Shown one piece after another: positions 31,060 through 41,677 of a DNA stretch of 64,000 bases (positions are counted from its first letter, which is position 1; the number at the start of each line of letters is the position of its first letter). The position numbers were made by a program, and so were the translations under genes. The DNA comes from Bactericera cockerelli (lineage: Eukaryota; Arthropoda; Insecta; Hemiptera; Triozidae). The notes beneath the pieces were generated by a model. That model worked only from the letters and a program-made list of their open reading frames with translations, did no database searches and was not told the origin of the DNA. The stretch lies in the NCBI GenBank assembly GCA_024516035.1, contig CM044965.1:26651994-26715993 (forward strand), in the 5' to 3' direction.

Positions 31060-31920
31060 ACAAGACACTATTTATTGAAGAAAAAAATACAAAACAATTG
31101 GTCCTCACTTAAAGGCAACTCATTAAACAGGATTAAATTTGACAAGCTGATCTCGAATGGTAAAATAATCATTCAAACTACATATTGAGAAAAAAAAAAA
31201 AACAAGACAACTGGTCCTAACTTAAGGCCGACTTATAAAACAGGATTTAGTTTAATAATTCATATTTATTTTTTTTAAAAATAAAATACTTCTCCTAGAG
31301 ACCGTCCTTCTGGAAGGGAACCGAGGATGCAAGAAGCATTTCCTCTTGGAATGGCTAGACCAATTTTTTGGTAAAGAAAATGATTGGAACGGGTATCACC
31401 CGTGATTCCAATTTCTAACTTAACAGTCTAAATTAACTTTTTTTTGTATATATTTATTTTTTATTACAGGTAAAACACCGCATCCATATTGACTAAATTA
31501 ACTGTGGCATAATAGAGAAATTAACTGGCTATTTCAGTGCATTCGAGACCATTACGTCTGACTTTGCACTAGGGCCTGCATATAACAAAGCCTCAATCAA
31601 ACACGCAGAATGGCCGCAATAAGGAAAAATTGAGCTAAAATTCTGCGCTATGGTTTAAACGTCTTGTTCAAAAAGAAATAAAAAAATTCTACACGGGCTG
31701 GGCCAGTCCATTGTGCTCCTTCAGTGCAGGACAACACCGGAGGTCGGAGGTGGAATCCATAGAAAATTCGCAACCTATTTCAATTAACATTCGAATAATA
31801 ATAATAATATCCTAATAATAGAAAACAGCAACACAGAAAAAATGAAGAAATATTGGGAGTCAAAAATGACAAAAAGTTATTATTATTTACCGTGGTCCTA
31901 GTTGGCCAAATTCGAAACTA
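31060..31920. other. Intron 1 stretch, nothing firmly recognised
   Basis: Loose repeat of ACAAGACA..TGGTCCTAACTTAA (31065-31125 and 31200-31255). No exon or complete element. Confidence 0.4.
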
Positions 31921-31924
31921 AAAT

Positions 31925-32127
31925 TTAAAAAATATCTTATTTATACTGCCGATAGGAGGACTATTAAGGTCCCATTATTCCAGCAGTAAGCCCAAGACAT
32001 ATTATATGTGGTAAAAATCCCAAAAGGGAGGATAACTTGTCATGTCCCGGCTGGGCTTCGAACCCACGACCTCTGGAACCTCTGGATTCACAGAGTGCCG
32101 CCTTTACCACTGAGCTACCGGGACAGA
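31925..32127 (-). mobile_element. SINE E
   Basis: Head on the minus strand GTCCCGGTAGCTCAGTGGTA, GGCGGCACTCTGTGAATCCA, box B GTGGGTTCGAAGCCCAGCCG with the matching CCGGGAC. GTCCCGG/CCGGGAC can form a full 7-bp acceptor stem. Body CCTCCCTTTTGGGATTTTTA, ending CTATCGGCAGTATAAATAAG. Confidence 0.88.
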
Positions 32128-32169
32128 CAAATAATGAACGCGTGAGTTTCCACGCTGCACCCGAGTTCC

Positions 32170-33350
32170 GGGCCCGAGGCATGGCCCAGTAATTATTTTC
32201 CTAACCCTACTCTACACAATGAGGCATTGCCGTACATCGTTTTGGGCAGGAACTCGGCAACACTGGAATTTTCGACCCCACCTAGGCTGGGTGAGTGTTT
32301 CCCAGCGAGTCGCCGTAAAATCCAAGATCCGCGTCATGACATCTTATCAGAAGTTTTGTTTTGTTTGTCAATTATTTATTTGGAATTACCGTTGCTTTCA
32401 GCTATACGAACACATCAGGACGGGGGTTTTACCCACCGTTCACTTGGCCACAACCAACCTCACAAGCCACTCAATCGAATTACCCTCAGGCAGACTGTGA
32501 GAGTTTTGGGGCTCTTTTAGCCTTTTTTGCAGAATAAACAGAGTATTGTACTGTAATAAGTGGGGCGGGAAATAGCCAGTAGATCGTGAAACCAGAAATG
32601 TTTATTTATTTATCTTAGATAATAACAATAGTGATGTATTTTTTAATTTTTTTTTTTTAATTATTATTATTATTACGTGTCCAGATTGACATATACCTTT
32701 ATTTACAAGTAAATAACATTAACAAACAAATAAGATAACATTGAAAAAATGTGTAAAGAGGAACAACAAAAAGTAGGAAAAAATGGAATAGGTTGATAAA
32801 ATGAAGTTAATTCCAAATTTATGGGTTAAATTTTGTTTTCCCAGTATTGAGCAACCGCAATGGGTTTACTGTTGGCTGTGACTAGGTCTTCACTGGTACA
32901 GCTCTCAGGTAAGTTAGGGCATATCAAGAGGTGATCTCCAAGAGGCATATTTTTTTTAAAAAAATAAGAAGAGTAAAACTTTTTTAATAAAAAAGATATA
33001 ACATTTTTTTTAATTTTGATTTCACACCCAAATACTTCCCCACGCTCGGAGCAAAGGAAAAGGTGCACCCACGCCGTGGTGGCATCAGTATTAATGCACT
33101 CAGCTGGCCGCTGCTGTCTCGCACAATGTTGCACAGGACCCATGCAAATGCATTAATGCAAGTATGCAAATACCGAGTGGCGGATTCAGGGTTCAAATCC
33201 ACCCAATCCACCTAGTTTTCTGCATTTAATTGAGACAAGAAGACAAATTACCTATAAATTTCTACGAAGAAACTGCAAAAAATAATATTAATTACAATAA
33301 TAATTATATCATGTAAAATTTATACTACATCTGATGAGAGAACTTGGGAG
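32170..33350. other. Intron 1 stretch with repeat fragments
   Basis: 32175-32300 carries the GAGGCATTGCCGTACATCGT and CACCTAGGCTGGGTGAGTGT SINE-core words. 33060-33200 is GC-richer (GCACCCACGCCGTGGTGGCA) but has no splice-framed open reading frame that I recognise. Confidence 0.35.
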
Positions 33351-33359
33351 TATTATAAT

Positions 33360-33545
33360 TCCAGCAGTAAGCCCAATATATAAAATATGGTAAAAATCCC
33401 TAATTTAATTTATTTATTTTTTATTCTTACAAGTTAATGGGACAATGCCCCAAGTGTAATGTTACATAAGTTGTCTGGTCTCGTCTGGGTTTCGAACCCA
33501 CGACCCCTAGATTACCAGACAGACGCCTTGACCATGGAGCTACCG
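33360..33545 (-). mobile_element. SINE E, with internal insertion
   Basis: Head on the minus strand CTCCCGGTAGCTCCATGGTC with box B GTGGGTTCGAAACCCAGACG, body GGGATTTTTACCATATTTTA and GGGCTTACTGCTGGAATTAT. About 60 bp of extra sequence lies between them. Confidence 0.78.
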
Positions 33546-33610
33546 GGAGAGGGAGAAGAAGGGAACAAAAATTGACCAACATGGAAGAAGCTCCAACGAT
33601 TGAAAGTTAT

Positions 33611-33900
33611 CGCATTTGTGTTAATTACAATGTGATATCACAATTACTCAAACTCTCTTTACTAAATCTTTGCTGAACCGACCTCAGTAGCTGGATAGAT
33701 AAAGCTTGTAGCCTGGAGGTCGGTGGTTCGAGTCCCAAGTTCAGCAAATATTTAGAAAAGCGAGTTTCAATAATTGTGACATCACATCGTGATTAACACA
33801 AATATTGTTAACTTTTTTGAATTTTTGCGGAACTTGGGACTCGAACCACCGCGACCTCCAAGTTACAAGTCCGCCGCCTTATCCATCAAGCTACTGAGGT
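33611..33900. mobile_element. Three SINE B pieces in alternating orientation
   Basis: 33611-33676 is a tail on the minus strand, 33677-33805 a nearly full copy on the plus strand (CCGACCTCAGTAGCTGGATA), and 33825-33900 a head on the minus strand. The last two face each other and could pair over more than 60 bp in a transcript. Confidence 0.78.
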
Positions 33901-34049
33901 GGGGGAAGAAGAAGCCCCGCCCACAACACAGATCCCCTGTGCCAGAGGTGACACACGGAGCCGGTGATGTGGCCGCCACTGGCTCATTATTCCGCCGCTC
34001 GTAAACTGCACGTGCAAGACATTAACCCGCCGCGGTGCAGGCAACACCC

Positions 34050-34068
34050 CCCCCCCCCCCCCCCACCC
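34050..34068. repeat. Poly-C run
   Basis: An uninterrupted C tract in a GC-rich patch (33900-34170) with no identified exon. Its length may be unreliable in the assembly. Confidence 0.7.
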
Positions 34069-34164
34069 CACGGCACTGACCTTGACTGGCCTGGAACTGT
34101 GCGTGACACGGTGGCCCGATACCATACCGGGTGCACGCACAGTTGCGTGACACGCGGGCCGAGA

Positions 34165-34415
34165 AAAGGATTACATCAGGGATCCGTTGGTTCGAATCCC
34201 ACCCACTGCATGAAATTTTCCTCATTTATTAGAATAATTGACCACATAATAATAAGACTCTGAGGTTGAGGTTACGTGGTAGAAAATGTTTTAAGCACAC
34301 CGGGTTATTATTATTATTATCATGAGAACAAGGGCGGTTCCGGTATCTCAGCGGTCAAGGTCAAAGGTCGCAGGTTCGAAACCCAGCGACCTCCATTTCG
34401 GATTTTAACCACATC
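34165..34415 (+). mobile_element. SINE A 3' part and a second tRNA-like head
   Basis: 34175-34315 has box B CGTTGGTTCGAATCCCACCC and the ACATAATAATAAGACTCTGA body. 34333-34400 is another tRNA-like head (GGTTCCGGTATCTCAGCGGT, GCAGGTTCGAAACCCAGCGA) resembling family E. Confidence 0.65.
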
Positions 34416-34544
34416 ATTATACCTTGCTTAACTTCAGTGACAGAACGAGAATTGGTGTATTTAAGGTGCCAAATAAACAAATAAAGAACATACAAAAAAA
34501 ATCATATTGAAATAAAACTCAAACTAAAAATAATAAGCAACGTC

Positions 34545-34725
34545 CAGCGAGGTGAAGACTTCGTGATGCTGGCATTCTGTCCCAACTCATGCTGGGTGAG
34601 GTTAATATGGATAGCTCTGGTTTGTGAGTTTCTTGCGAATGGAGGTAACACCCCCGTCCACACGTCGTGATTATGACCATCCAGTTGAAGGCGACATTAG
34701 ACCCAAATTTAAAAAAAAAGAAAGA
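34545..34725 (+). mobile_element. SINE core element without clear tRNA head
   Basis: CGTCCAGCGAGGTGAAGACT, TCATGCTGGGTGAGGTTAAT, GCGAATGGAGGTAACACCCC and the tail TTGAAGGCGACATTAGACCC. It matches 36370-36625 and 52045-52225. Confidence 0.7.
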
Positions 34726-34793
34726 CTTTCATTAATAAATTTATTAATTAAATGGTTTCACATTTATTTCTAGAAACAAATACAATATCTCTA

Positions 34794-35238
34794 TACAGGG
34801 TGGTCCAAAAAGTTTGCACCAAAATGATAGGGTAAATAAAAGAGACCATTTCCAACAAAAATATTCCCGGACATTTTCCTTTATTTTTTGTCGTTTTCAA
34901 AATGGCGGCCAAAACGTGTGTTTTCAAATATTCCAACTTTGGTTTGGCTTTTGATTTTTTTAATTTTTTCTGTACCACCTAGAAAAAAACCGATTGCATT
35001 TTTGAATTGAGAATAAAATTTTAATTAAAATAAATTAAATTAACCCGGTCAATGTTTTAATGATGATGCTCATTTAGGCTGTCAAGGTTCTGAACGCACA
35101 TATTTGAAAAACACAAGTTTTGGCCGCCATTTTGAAAAAGACAAAAAATAAAGGAAAATGTCCGGGAATATTTTTGTTGGAAATGGTCTCTTTCATTACC
35201 CCTATCATTTTGGTGCAAACTTTCTGGACCACCCTGTA
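34794..35238. mobile_element. 445-bp foldback MITE with TA target duplication
   Basis: TA at 34792-34793 and 35239-35240. Left end TACAGGGTGGTCCAAAAAGT is the inverted copy of the right end TTTCTGGACCACCCTGTA. The arms remain alignable for about 190 bp (both include the CCGGGAATATTTTTGTTGG words). Ends beginning ACAGGGTG and TA targets suggest a Tc1/mariner-type family. Confidence 0.85.
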
Positions 35239-35240
35239 TA

Positions 35241-35485
35241 TAAAACAGAAAAAAGGACTACCTACCTACCTATGTTTGTTTATTTGTTTGTCCGGAGTTG
35301 TTTAGCCAAAACGGTAAGAGATAGCGAAAAATGTCTCAGAATTGACCCCCCCAAAACCATTATCGCTTTGTCCAGAAAAATTATAAAAAGTTCAAAAAGG
35401 CATTGCTGTCCAGCAGTACGGCCATGCCTTAGTAAATTGAAATTTAGTCCCGTTGCAAAGCACGGACAAACGGCTAGTATTTTCA
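35241..35485 (+). mobile_element. Family J element (non-autonomous)
   Basis: GGACTACCTACCTACCTATG, TTTAGCCAAAACGGTAAGAG, TCGCTTTGTCCAGAAAAATT and the CCCGTTGCAAAGCACGGACAA hairpin shortened here to its TTGCAAAGCACGG core. A copy on the opposite strand is at 47420-47690. The family is not recognised. Confidence 0.7.
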
Positions 35486-35756
35486 TATTATTAAAAATAA
35501 GAAAATAAAACCCCAAAAAAATATTTTTTCCCTATGAAACTACCTCCTTAGTTTCCCTACCACCTTAGTTAGGATATTTGCCAGCTTATGCAAACTTCCG
35601 AGATACCGCCAGAATGAAGTTACCAGAAGTCTCGGTGACTGGTGTGACGCATAGCTCGGTGAGTTCTGCAACGCAATAGCGAACCGGTAAGTAGGTCAAC
35701 CTGTTCCGTTATAGTGACTCGATAACTCATTCCGCGTGTTACTTGTGCGAAGAATA

Positions 35757-36245
35757 ATAATAACACTCTCTAAGATATTACCCACGAGGCGAGGTTAATG
35801 CTCAAAGCATTTTCTACCATCTAACACTCAGAGTCTTAGGGCGAAATTAATAGACACATTCTATATCTCATGTCGTTGCTAAGACACATTCTATATCTCA
35901 TGTCGTTGCTAAGCGTCAGTTTTCCCTATTTTACACATTATGCAATCCGTGACTTAGCGCCTCAGAGGTATTACAAAAACGTCTATTAATTCCGACCTTA
36001 ATATTGTAGTTTCCTAAGGGTTTATTGGCTTAATAAGAAAAAGTCCAAGTCCTCACGTCATTCCCCTCTCTAGCTGTAGCCAAGCTGGCTACAACAACAA
36101 CGTATTATTACAAATATATGGAAAAAGTGGTCACAAACTCAAATGAATGATGAAAAATTTCATGCACTGGGTCGGATTCGAACACACGGATCCCTACGCT
36201 ACCTGGATTACGAGACTAGCGCGTTAACCACTTGACTACCAGTGC
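35757..36245 (-). mobile_element. SINE A split by two later insertions
   Basis: The 3' part (35757-35838, hairpin AATGCTTTGAGCATT) and head part (36100-36245, box B GTGTTCGAATCCGACCCAGT) belong to one SINE. Between them lie the TTA-flanked MITE 35839-35997 and a repeat fragment 36005-36100. Confidence 0.8.
35839..35997. mobile_element. PIF/Harbinger-like MITE with TTA target duplication
   Basis: TTA at 35836-35838 and 35998-36000. Left end GGGCGAAATTAATAGAC mirrors the right end GTCTATTAATTCCGACC. A 30-bp internal piece (ACACATTCTATATCTCATGT..) is duplicated in tandem. Confidence 0.8.
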
Positions 36246-36369
36246 ACTCGAGAATAACTGCAGACCCGAGGCGGTCTTGGAAATTACTATGCGGTGGATG
36301 CGAGAAGTGAGAGTGAAAGATTGGGAGAGAGACAGAATTTGATGTTATGTGGAATGCACCCGTTCCCAT

Positions 36370-36625
36370 CCGATCAATGCAGTTAAGCAACGTCCAGCAT
36401 GGTCAGGACTTGGATGACTATTCTAATTTGAACCCTCGCGATGTCTGGGGCACTCCCCGGTCATATCCGGGCTGGGTGAGGTTAATGTGAGTAGCTGATG
36501 GTTCGTGAGTTTCCAACGAATGGAGGGTCTATAATGACCTAGAATGAACGAAAACTTCCATCTATAATGACCTAGAATATTAGCTTGAGACCTAGATGTT
36601 AAAGCGACATTAAAGCAAAATCCGA
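36370..36625 (+). mobile_element. SINE core element, with short internal duplication
   Basis: CGTCCAGCATGGTCAGGACT, GCTGGGTGAGGTTAATGTGA, CCAACGAATGGAGGGTC and a tail near GCGACATTAAAGCAAAA. CTATAATGACCTAGAATG is repeated inside. Confidence 0.65.
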
Positions 36626-36639
36626 TGGGTAATAATGCA

Positions 36640-36950
36640 ATTTTTTCTTATTAACATTGTTATTAATATTCTCTACTTTCTATTAAGCACAGCATGAGCT
36701 TCACTCCGTCGTAATATTTTTACTTTCCTTATTTTTAATTACTTCATCTCCTGTTACCAACCAGCTGTGTTGTGAAAGCCTGCAGCGCGGCGCCATCACC
36801 GAGGCATGGCCGTACTTGGTCAAATTAAAATATTAGCTAATTGCACCTGGGTACCATTTCATGAGTGACTTGTTCTCACTTAAAATACCAAACGATGGAT
36901 AAACTTATATCGTGAAAACATGGTGGACAGAAGTTCAGAAAATTGACGAA
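36640..36950. other. Intron 1 stretch, nothing recognised
   Basis: One ACCGAGGCATGGCCGTACTT word (36798-36817) shared with other repeats. No exon. Confidence 0.4.
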
Positions 36951-36951
36951 T

Positions 36952-37172
36952 CATTCATTGAGTAAGTGAATCATTCAGTGAGTAAGTGAATCATTCAGTG
37001 AGTAATTGAATCATTTTGTGAGTGAATGTGAGCAAATCTTTCAGTGAACGAATGACGAATGTGACTGAATCATTCAGTGAGCGAGTGTGAGCGAATCATT
37101 CAGTGAGTGAGTGTGAGCGAATCATTCAGTGAGTGAGTGTGAACGAATCATTCAGTGAGTGACTGTGAGCGA
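36952..37172. repeat. Minisatellite of GAATCATTCAGTGAGTGAGT type
   Basis: About eight units, drifting from 21-bp units at the left to 28-30-bp units (GTGTGAGCGAATCATTCAGT) at the right. Confidence 0.9.
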
Positions 37173-37309
37173 CTACAGGAAGAAATATTATAACATCACA
37201 TCCTCAAGCAAGTTACTCAACTCAAGCAGGATAAACAACACTCAGAGGTTTGCGATTCAATCTCAGGAATGTACCGTTATTGCGATTCAGTTCTTGCTGA
37301 AAGTCTTTC

Positions 37310-37640
37310 TCTCTCTATAACTCACTTGCTATCAAGTCTCTCTCTCTCCTTAATATCTCAGTTCTTACTGAAACCAAATGCAACATTCCTGCAGCATTCC
37401 CAACTCCTTACCTACCTCTCTCTCTCTCTTTCTTCATATATATATCTCTCTCTTTCTCTTTCTCTCTCTCTCTCTTTCTTCATCTCTCTCTTTCTCTTTC
37501 TCTCTCTCTCTCTTTCTTCATCTCTCTCTTTCTCTTTCTCTCTCTCTCTCTTTCTTCATCTCTCTCTTTCTCTTTCTATCTTCATATCTCTCTCTCTTTC
37601 TCTTTATCCTTTCTATTCTGATACTTTCTCTCTCTTTATC
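37310..37640. repeat. (TC)n tract with higher-order repeat
   Basis: Pyrimidine-rich sequence in which a 52-bp block (CTTTCTTCATCTCTCTCTTT plus CTCTTTCTCTCTC) repeats about three times. Open frames over it are artefacts. Confidence 0.92.
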
Positions 37641-37649
37641 TTACACTAT

Positions 37650-38390
37650 TACACTCTGAGCTAAGGATGTCTTGCTGAAAATATCTGCAGCATTCCACAC
37701 TTTTCTCTCTCTCTCTCATATGAGGAGAGTCAGGGGGGGGGGCATTACCAGTTATAAAGAGAGTCACGATTGGCGCGTTCACACAATTCTTGCCATCATG
37801 GGAACCGAACCCAGGTGTCTCGCAGTGAATCGCTCAGCGCTTACTCTATGATGATTTTTTTTATTTAAATTTCGTAGGTCCGAAATTTACCTTAAACACG
37901 CCCTCTAATGGGAATTTCGACCAATCATAGCTCATTTATATCAGCTGTTAGTTAGATTAATAAATCCTAGATATTTATTTACCTAATCCTGTTTCATAAA
38001 GAAGTCTGTGAAACACTCATCACTCATCTTCCTTTTTTTCTTTTCTTTTTAAAGAAGGTTTTCATCATCATCAGTGATAAGCATCATCGTGTTCGATAGT
38101 CGCCAAACTTTGATATTTCCATCAAGTTTCCACAAGAAGGCTAATACTTAACAAGGTTTTAGTTGCAAAATATTTGTCCTGGGTGGGATTCGAACTCGCG
38201 ACTTCCTCAAGAGAAAGAAGCGCGGGAGAGCAGGCGACATTCCACGCGGTCTCCTCGCCAATATTAAAACAGTAAGGCTGTAGGTACCACGCTGTATCGT
38301 ACTGTATAACAGTGAGGCTGTACCAGACTGTATAGTCTGTATAAACGCTGAGTGTAAGACGCAATACTCCACAGGAGAAAGTTGGTCGGA
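37650..38390. other. Intron 1 stretch with a tRNA-like head fragment
   Basis: 38165-38235 on the minus strand has a box B-like GCGAGTTCGAATCCCACCCA. 38275-38345 contains a short diverged repeat of GTGAGGCTGTACCAGACTGT. Otherwise unrecognised. Confidence 0.4.
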
Positions 38391-38394
38391 ATCT

Positions 38395-38595
38395 CAGATA
38401 ACATAATAACATAACATTCAACATAGATAACATAACATTCACAACATATAGATAACATAACATTCAAAATAGATAAGTTAACAATTAAACATATAGATAA
38501 CATAACTTTCAACAATATATAACATAACATTCAACAATATATAACATAACATTCAAAATAGTTAACATAACATTCAACATAATATATCATCTAAA
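38395..38595. repeat. Minisatellite of ATAACATAACATTCAACATA type
   Basis: Around ten irregular units of 18-24 bp, all variants of AACATAACATTCAAAATAG. The short minus-strand frames across it (Val-Met-Leu-rich) come from the repeat. Confidence 0.88.
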
Positions 38596-38944
38596 TAGTC
38601 TTTTGTGTAACTAAAAGCTTTTAGCCCTTTAGTTACACAGAAGAGCCACAAAATATGATAACTTAACAATTCGGTCTTTAACCCTTTAGTAACACAAAAG
38701 AGCCACAAACTCCGCTGACGCTAGACTTTCAAAAAGTGCTAAATTCCAAGACACATTCCTACACGCGGAGCTCAACGCAACACCACCCCAGGACATAAGA
38801 GCACAACTTGTGCTGGGATACCTTCTCCTCCATAGGTTCCCAGACACGATGCTACTTTCAAGACCTTTCCAGTTATGCTGAGATATAGGAAGGTAAGCGA
38901 CTTTTACATACAGGGTGTTACAGTCTTATTGATCCAGCTACTAT

Positions 38945-39415
38945 CTAAAGTACAGCTCCGTTACGCCACAGAATATACAGCTACATAGCCCGGCGGCTCA
39001 GATATGACCTCTACAGTTGTTGTCAAGGTGAAAGATAAGGGATTTTTATTATTATTATCTGACCTGGTTGCAGGGTTTTCGGTGAAACCCTTACAATTAA
39101 CACTGCGACTTAATTAGATCTATTGCGACCAGTTGATTCTATTCGGTTTTAACGTCCTGATTTGAGATCGGGGGTTTTACCCTCCATTCGCTGGGAATTG
39201 TACCAGCTACCCACAATAACCACACCCAGCCTGGGTAGGGCCGGAAATCCCAACCTCACGTGTTTGGAAGGGACAGAATTTTCTTCGAAAAGTCTGCCCC
39301 AACCGGGAGTCGAACTCGAGACCTCTGGACTACGGGCAGTGTAGTCACAACCATTACGCCACGGAGGCAAAATAAGGGATATTGTCCACTAAGATTTACA
39401 AATTCTATTTCATTA
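38945..39415. repeat. Interspersed repeat interrupted by SINE C
   Basis: 38948-39034 and 39381-39415 together match the uninterrupted copy at 218-355, with GATATGACCTCTACAGTTGT on one side and TTGTCCACTAAGATT on the other. Confidence 0.8.
39044..39371 (-). mobile_element. SINE C, full length, with 9-bp target-site duplication
   Basis: Flanked by ATAAGGGAT at 39035-39043 and 39372-39380. Minus-strand order: head GCCTCCGTGGCGTAATGGTT, box B GAGTTCGACTCCCGGTTGG, core CCTACCCAGGCTGGGTGTGG, CAGCGAATGGAGGGT, hairpin GGGTTTCACCGAAAACCC, end AATAATAATAAAAA. Confidence 0.92.
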
Positions 39416-39419
39416 TTAG

Positions 39420-40235
39420 AACCAAACAGTATAAAAAGGAGCTTATATCAGTAAATCAATATCTCGACTCTCGATACAACAAACACATGATCGATTTTAC
39501 AAAGCCAAAGCTTCCCTTGATGTTTCTTATTAATCAGACTTAATGCAGCGTCAAATTGTTGCACCCTGTATTGACAATCACATTTATACTTTAAAACGTA
39601 GTATTTTCAGACTGAAAAGTAGCACACCAGACAGTCTGGCCAAGTCTAGCCAGACGTTCTGGCGAATGAATCAAGAGAATCTCGTGTCCACACAGGAAGG
39701 ATAGGCCCGTTGTCAACTTTTTCCTGTGCAGTCGTTTGTTTTTCGCTCCCAAGTTTTCTATTAATTTTTAGTGAAATTGTGAGTTTCAAGTTGTAATTTT
39801 TTGCATAGAAGGGTTATTGAACCCCTTCTTTCGATTGGTGTAATCAGTTTTTGAGAAAAGTTCCGTTTTCACCGTTTTTTATATACTTTTTTAGTGTAAG
39901 AGCTACTGAGAGCTTAGAACTTTGTTGATTTTCTTCCCAGTGGTTGCCATGGCAACGTCTTTGTTTGAGTAACGCTAGGGTGGTAAACTAGCAATCATTT
40001 TCTTTATTAATTATTTTCCTTGGCTATGTTCTCATACTTCATCTTATTTTCAGTATCACCTTCCAAGTTTGTAAACAAAGTGTTTTCTTTTGAACCGGCT
40101 CAATATTTATTAATTATCTATTGATTACGCTTAATTAATTTTCACGTACGTGTTTTTACTTCGTATCGTGTTTTTCTTATAAGATTTATTTTGATATCTA
40201 TATCGTTATTACCACAAATATTTAACTTATTTAAA
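39420..40235 (+). other. Probable 5' region of the non-LTR retrotransposon
   Basis: Non-repetitive leader-like sequence before ORF1. GACAGTCTGGCCAAGTCTAG and CCAGACGTTCTGGCG (39640-39665) may be near the true 5' end, but no target duplication could be paired because the 3' end is lost. Confidence 0.35.
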
Positions 40236-41636
40236 ATGAAGTCTTTTGCTGATGCCCTTGGGAAAAGTCCCTACCCCCCTATTCATGTTCCCCATACTTC
40301 TCGCGAGTATGGTAGAAAGAATTATCAATCAAATACTCCTACTGTGGAAAACCTCTACTTATCTAAGAAGTGTGCTTTCACTCTACCCTTTGACAGCTCT
40401 ATCTCTATGGAGGAGTATCTAAACGCCGTGGGCGATATTGTAGGTGACAGAAACATGGTGTTCGCTGGTAAAGTTAACAATGTTGTTAAAATTTATCTCA
40501 CGAGTGAGTCTAATGTCAATAAGTTTTATGAAGAACATCCTCAAATTGTTATCAAGGAGAGAATTCTCACTGTGAGGAAACTTCATAATGAGGGTCATAA
40601 GATATTCCTGTGTAATACCGAACCAGGAATGTCCGACTCTGTTCTTGTAAATGTCATCTCAAAATACACCAAAGTGGTGTCTGATATCAAATTTGTTAAC
40701 TTGGGTGCTCGTAGTGTCCGCTTTAATCATTTGATGGGATTCAGAAGAATGTTATATGTGGAAAACATTGACGATTTACCGGCTTCCTTCCCTCTCACAT
40801 TTGATAATACGAATCACAAAATTTTTGTTGTGATTGACAAAGTAAAATGTTTCAATTGTCACGGTGACGGTCACCTCATGAAAAATTGCCCTGCACCACT
40901 AAACTCTGTTCAAAATCGCCTGAACAAGGTTGACTCTAAGGACGAACCTCTGACTCCTTCTGGCGGTTTCAGGAATGAAGGCGTTATCTTAGCCGATTCT
41001 CTTCTGCCTCACTTCGCGTCTCGTACGCCCACTACTATGGTTCCGCCACTGGCGGAGGAATCTGTTTCTTCCTCTCCTAATCCTCTCGAGATTATTTCTC
41101 AAAAATCAGTCGAAGGCGACAACCAGAATGTTGACCAAATTGTAACTGAGGCAGTCATTGAGGCAACTCCTATCTCTCAAGTCAGTGAGGCTTCTATTGC
41201 GGTCTTGGTTGACTTACCTGCTACTGACACCGACTCTGACCAGATCATGACTGAGTTGATCTCACAAAGTGAGAAAGTGTGTAAGAAAAGGAACCACACC
41301 CCTCCTCCCCTAGATAATGAGAAAAAGGTTTGTGTTGAGGACAACTTAGAAAGTATAGTACCTTTCATTAATCAAATTGAACCCTCTATCTCTCCCACTA
41401 GTGTTATTGAACTAATCCGTGATCTTAAAAATATTCCTGCAGACAAAAAGATTAGAATTATCAAGGAGAACTACGAGATGGAACCTGAGACTTTCATTAC
41501 TTTGTTGAATAAGTTGGCTGGTATACAACAACTTGATTCAAAAATAAAAAACAAACTAAAATATCTAAAAAAGACACTTCATAAGGTCTTGTCTCAGGAT
41601 GTGGAGGACGGATTGTCTTCTCAATCTGAATTATAA
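40236..41636 (+). CDS. Non-LTR retrotransposon ORF1 (nucleic-acid-binding protein)
   Basis: A 466-residue open frame from ATG 40236 (context TTAAAATGA). ORF1 proteins of Jockey/I-type elements coat the element RNA and form the ribonucleoprotein for target-primed reverse transcription. Residues about 50-210 look like an RRM-type fold, followed by one CCHC zinc knuckle CFNCHGDGHLMKNC (C-x2-C-x4-H-x4-C). Jockey-type proteins usually have up to three knuckles, so one is few. The C-terminal 240 residues are acidic and Ser/Thr-rich with no domain I recognise. The frame is intact, suggesting a young copy. It lies in Pdk1 intron 1 on the opposite strand. Confidence 0.88.
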   Translation: MKSFADALGKSPYPPIHVPHTSREYGRKNYQSNTPTVENLYLSKKCAFTLPFDSSISMEEYLNAVGDIVGDRNMVFAGKVNNVVKIYLTSESNVNKFYEEHPQIVIKERILTVRKLHNEGHKIFLCNTEPGMSDSVLVNVISKYTKVVSDIKFVNLGARSVRFNHLMGFRRMLYVENIDDLPASFPLTFDNTNHKIFVVIDKVKCFNCHGDGHLMKNCPAPLNSVQNRLNKVDSKDEPLTPSGGFRNEGVILADSLLPHFASRTPTTMVPPLAEESVSSSPNPLEIISQKSVEGDNQNVDQIVTEAVIEATPISQVSEASIAVLVDLPATDTDSDQIMTELISQSEKVCKKRNHTPPPLDNEKKVCVEDNLESIVPFINQIEPSISPTSVIELIRDLKNIPADKKIRIIKENYEMEPETFITLLNKLAGIQQLDSKIKNKLKYLKKTLHKVLSQDVEDGLSSQSEL

Positions 41637-41640
41637 AACC

Positions 41641-41677
<37 letters not shown>

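Noticed and set aside
37269..37664. 131-codon Ser-Leu-rich frame
   Set aside because: Composition artefact of the TC tract.
38122..38530. Met/Leu/Val-rich frames of up to 113 codons
   Set aside because: They read through the AACATAACATT minisatellite and a tRNA-like fragment.
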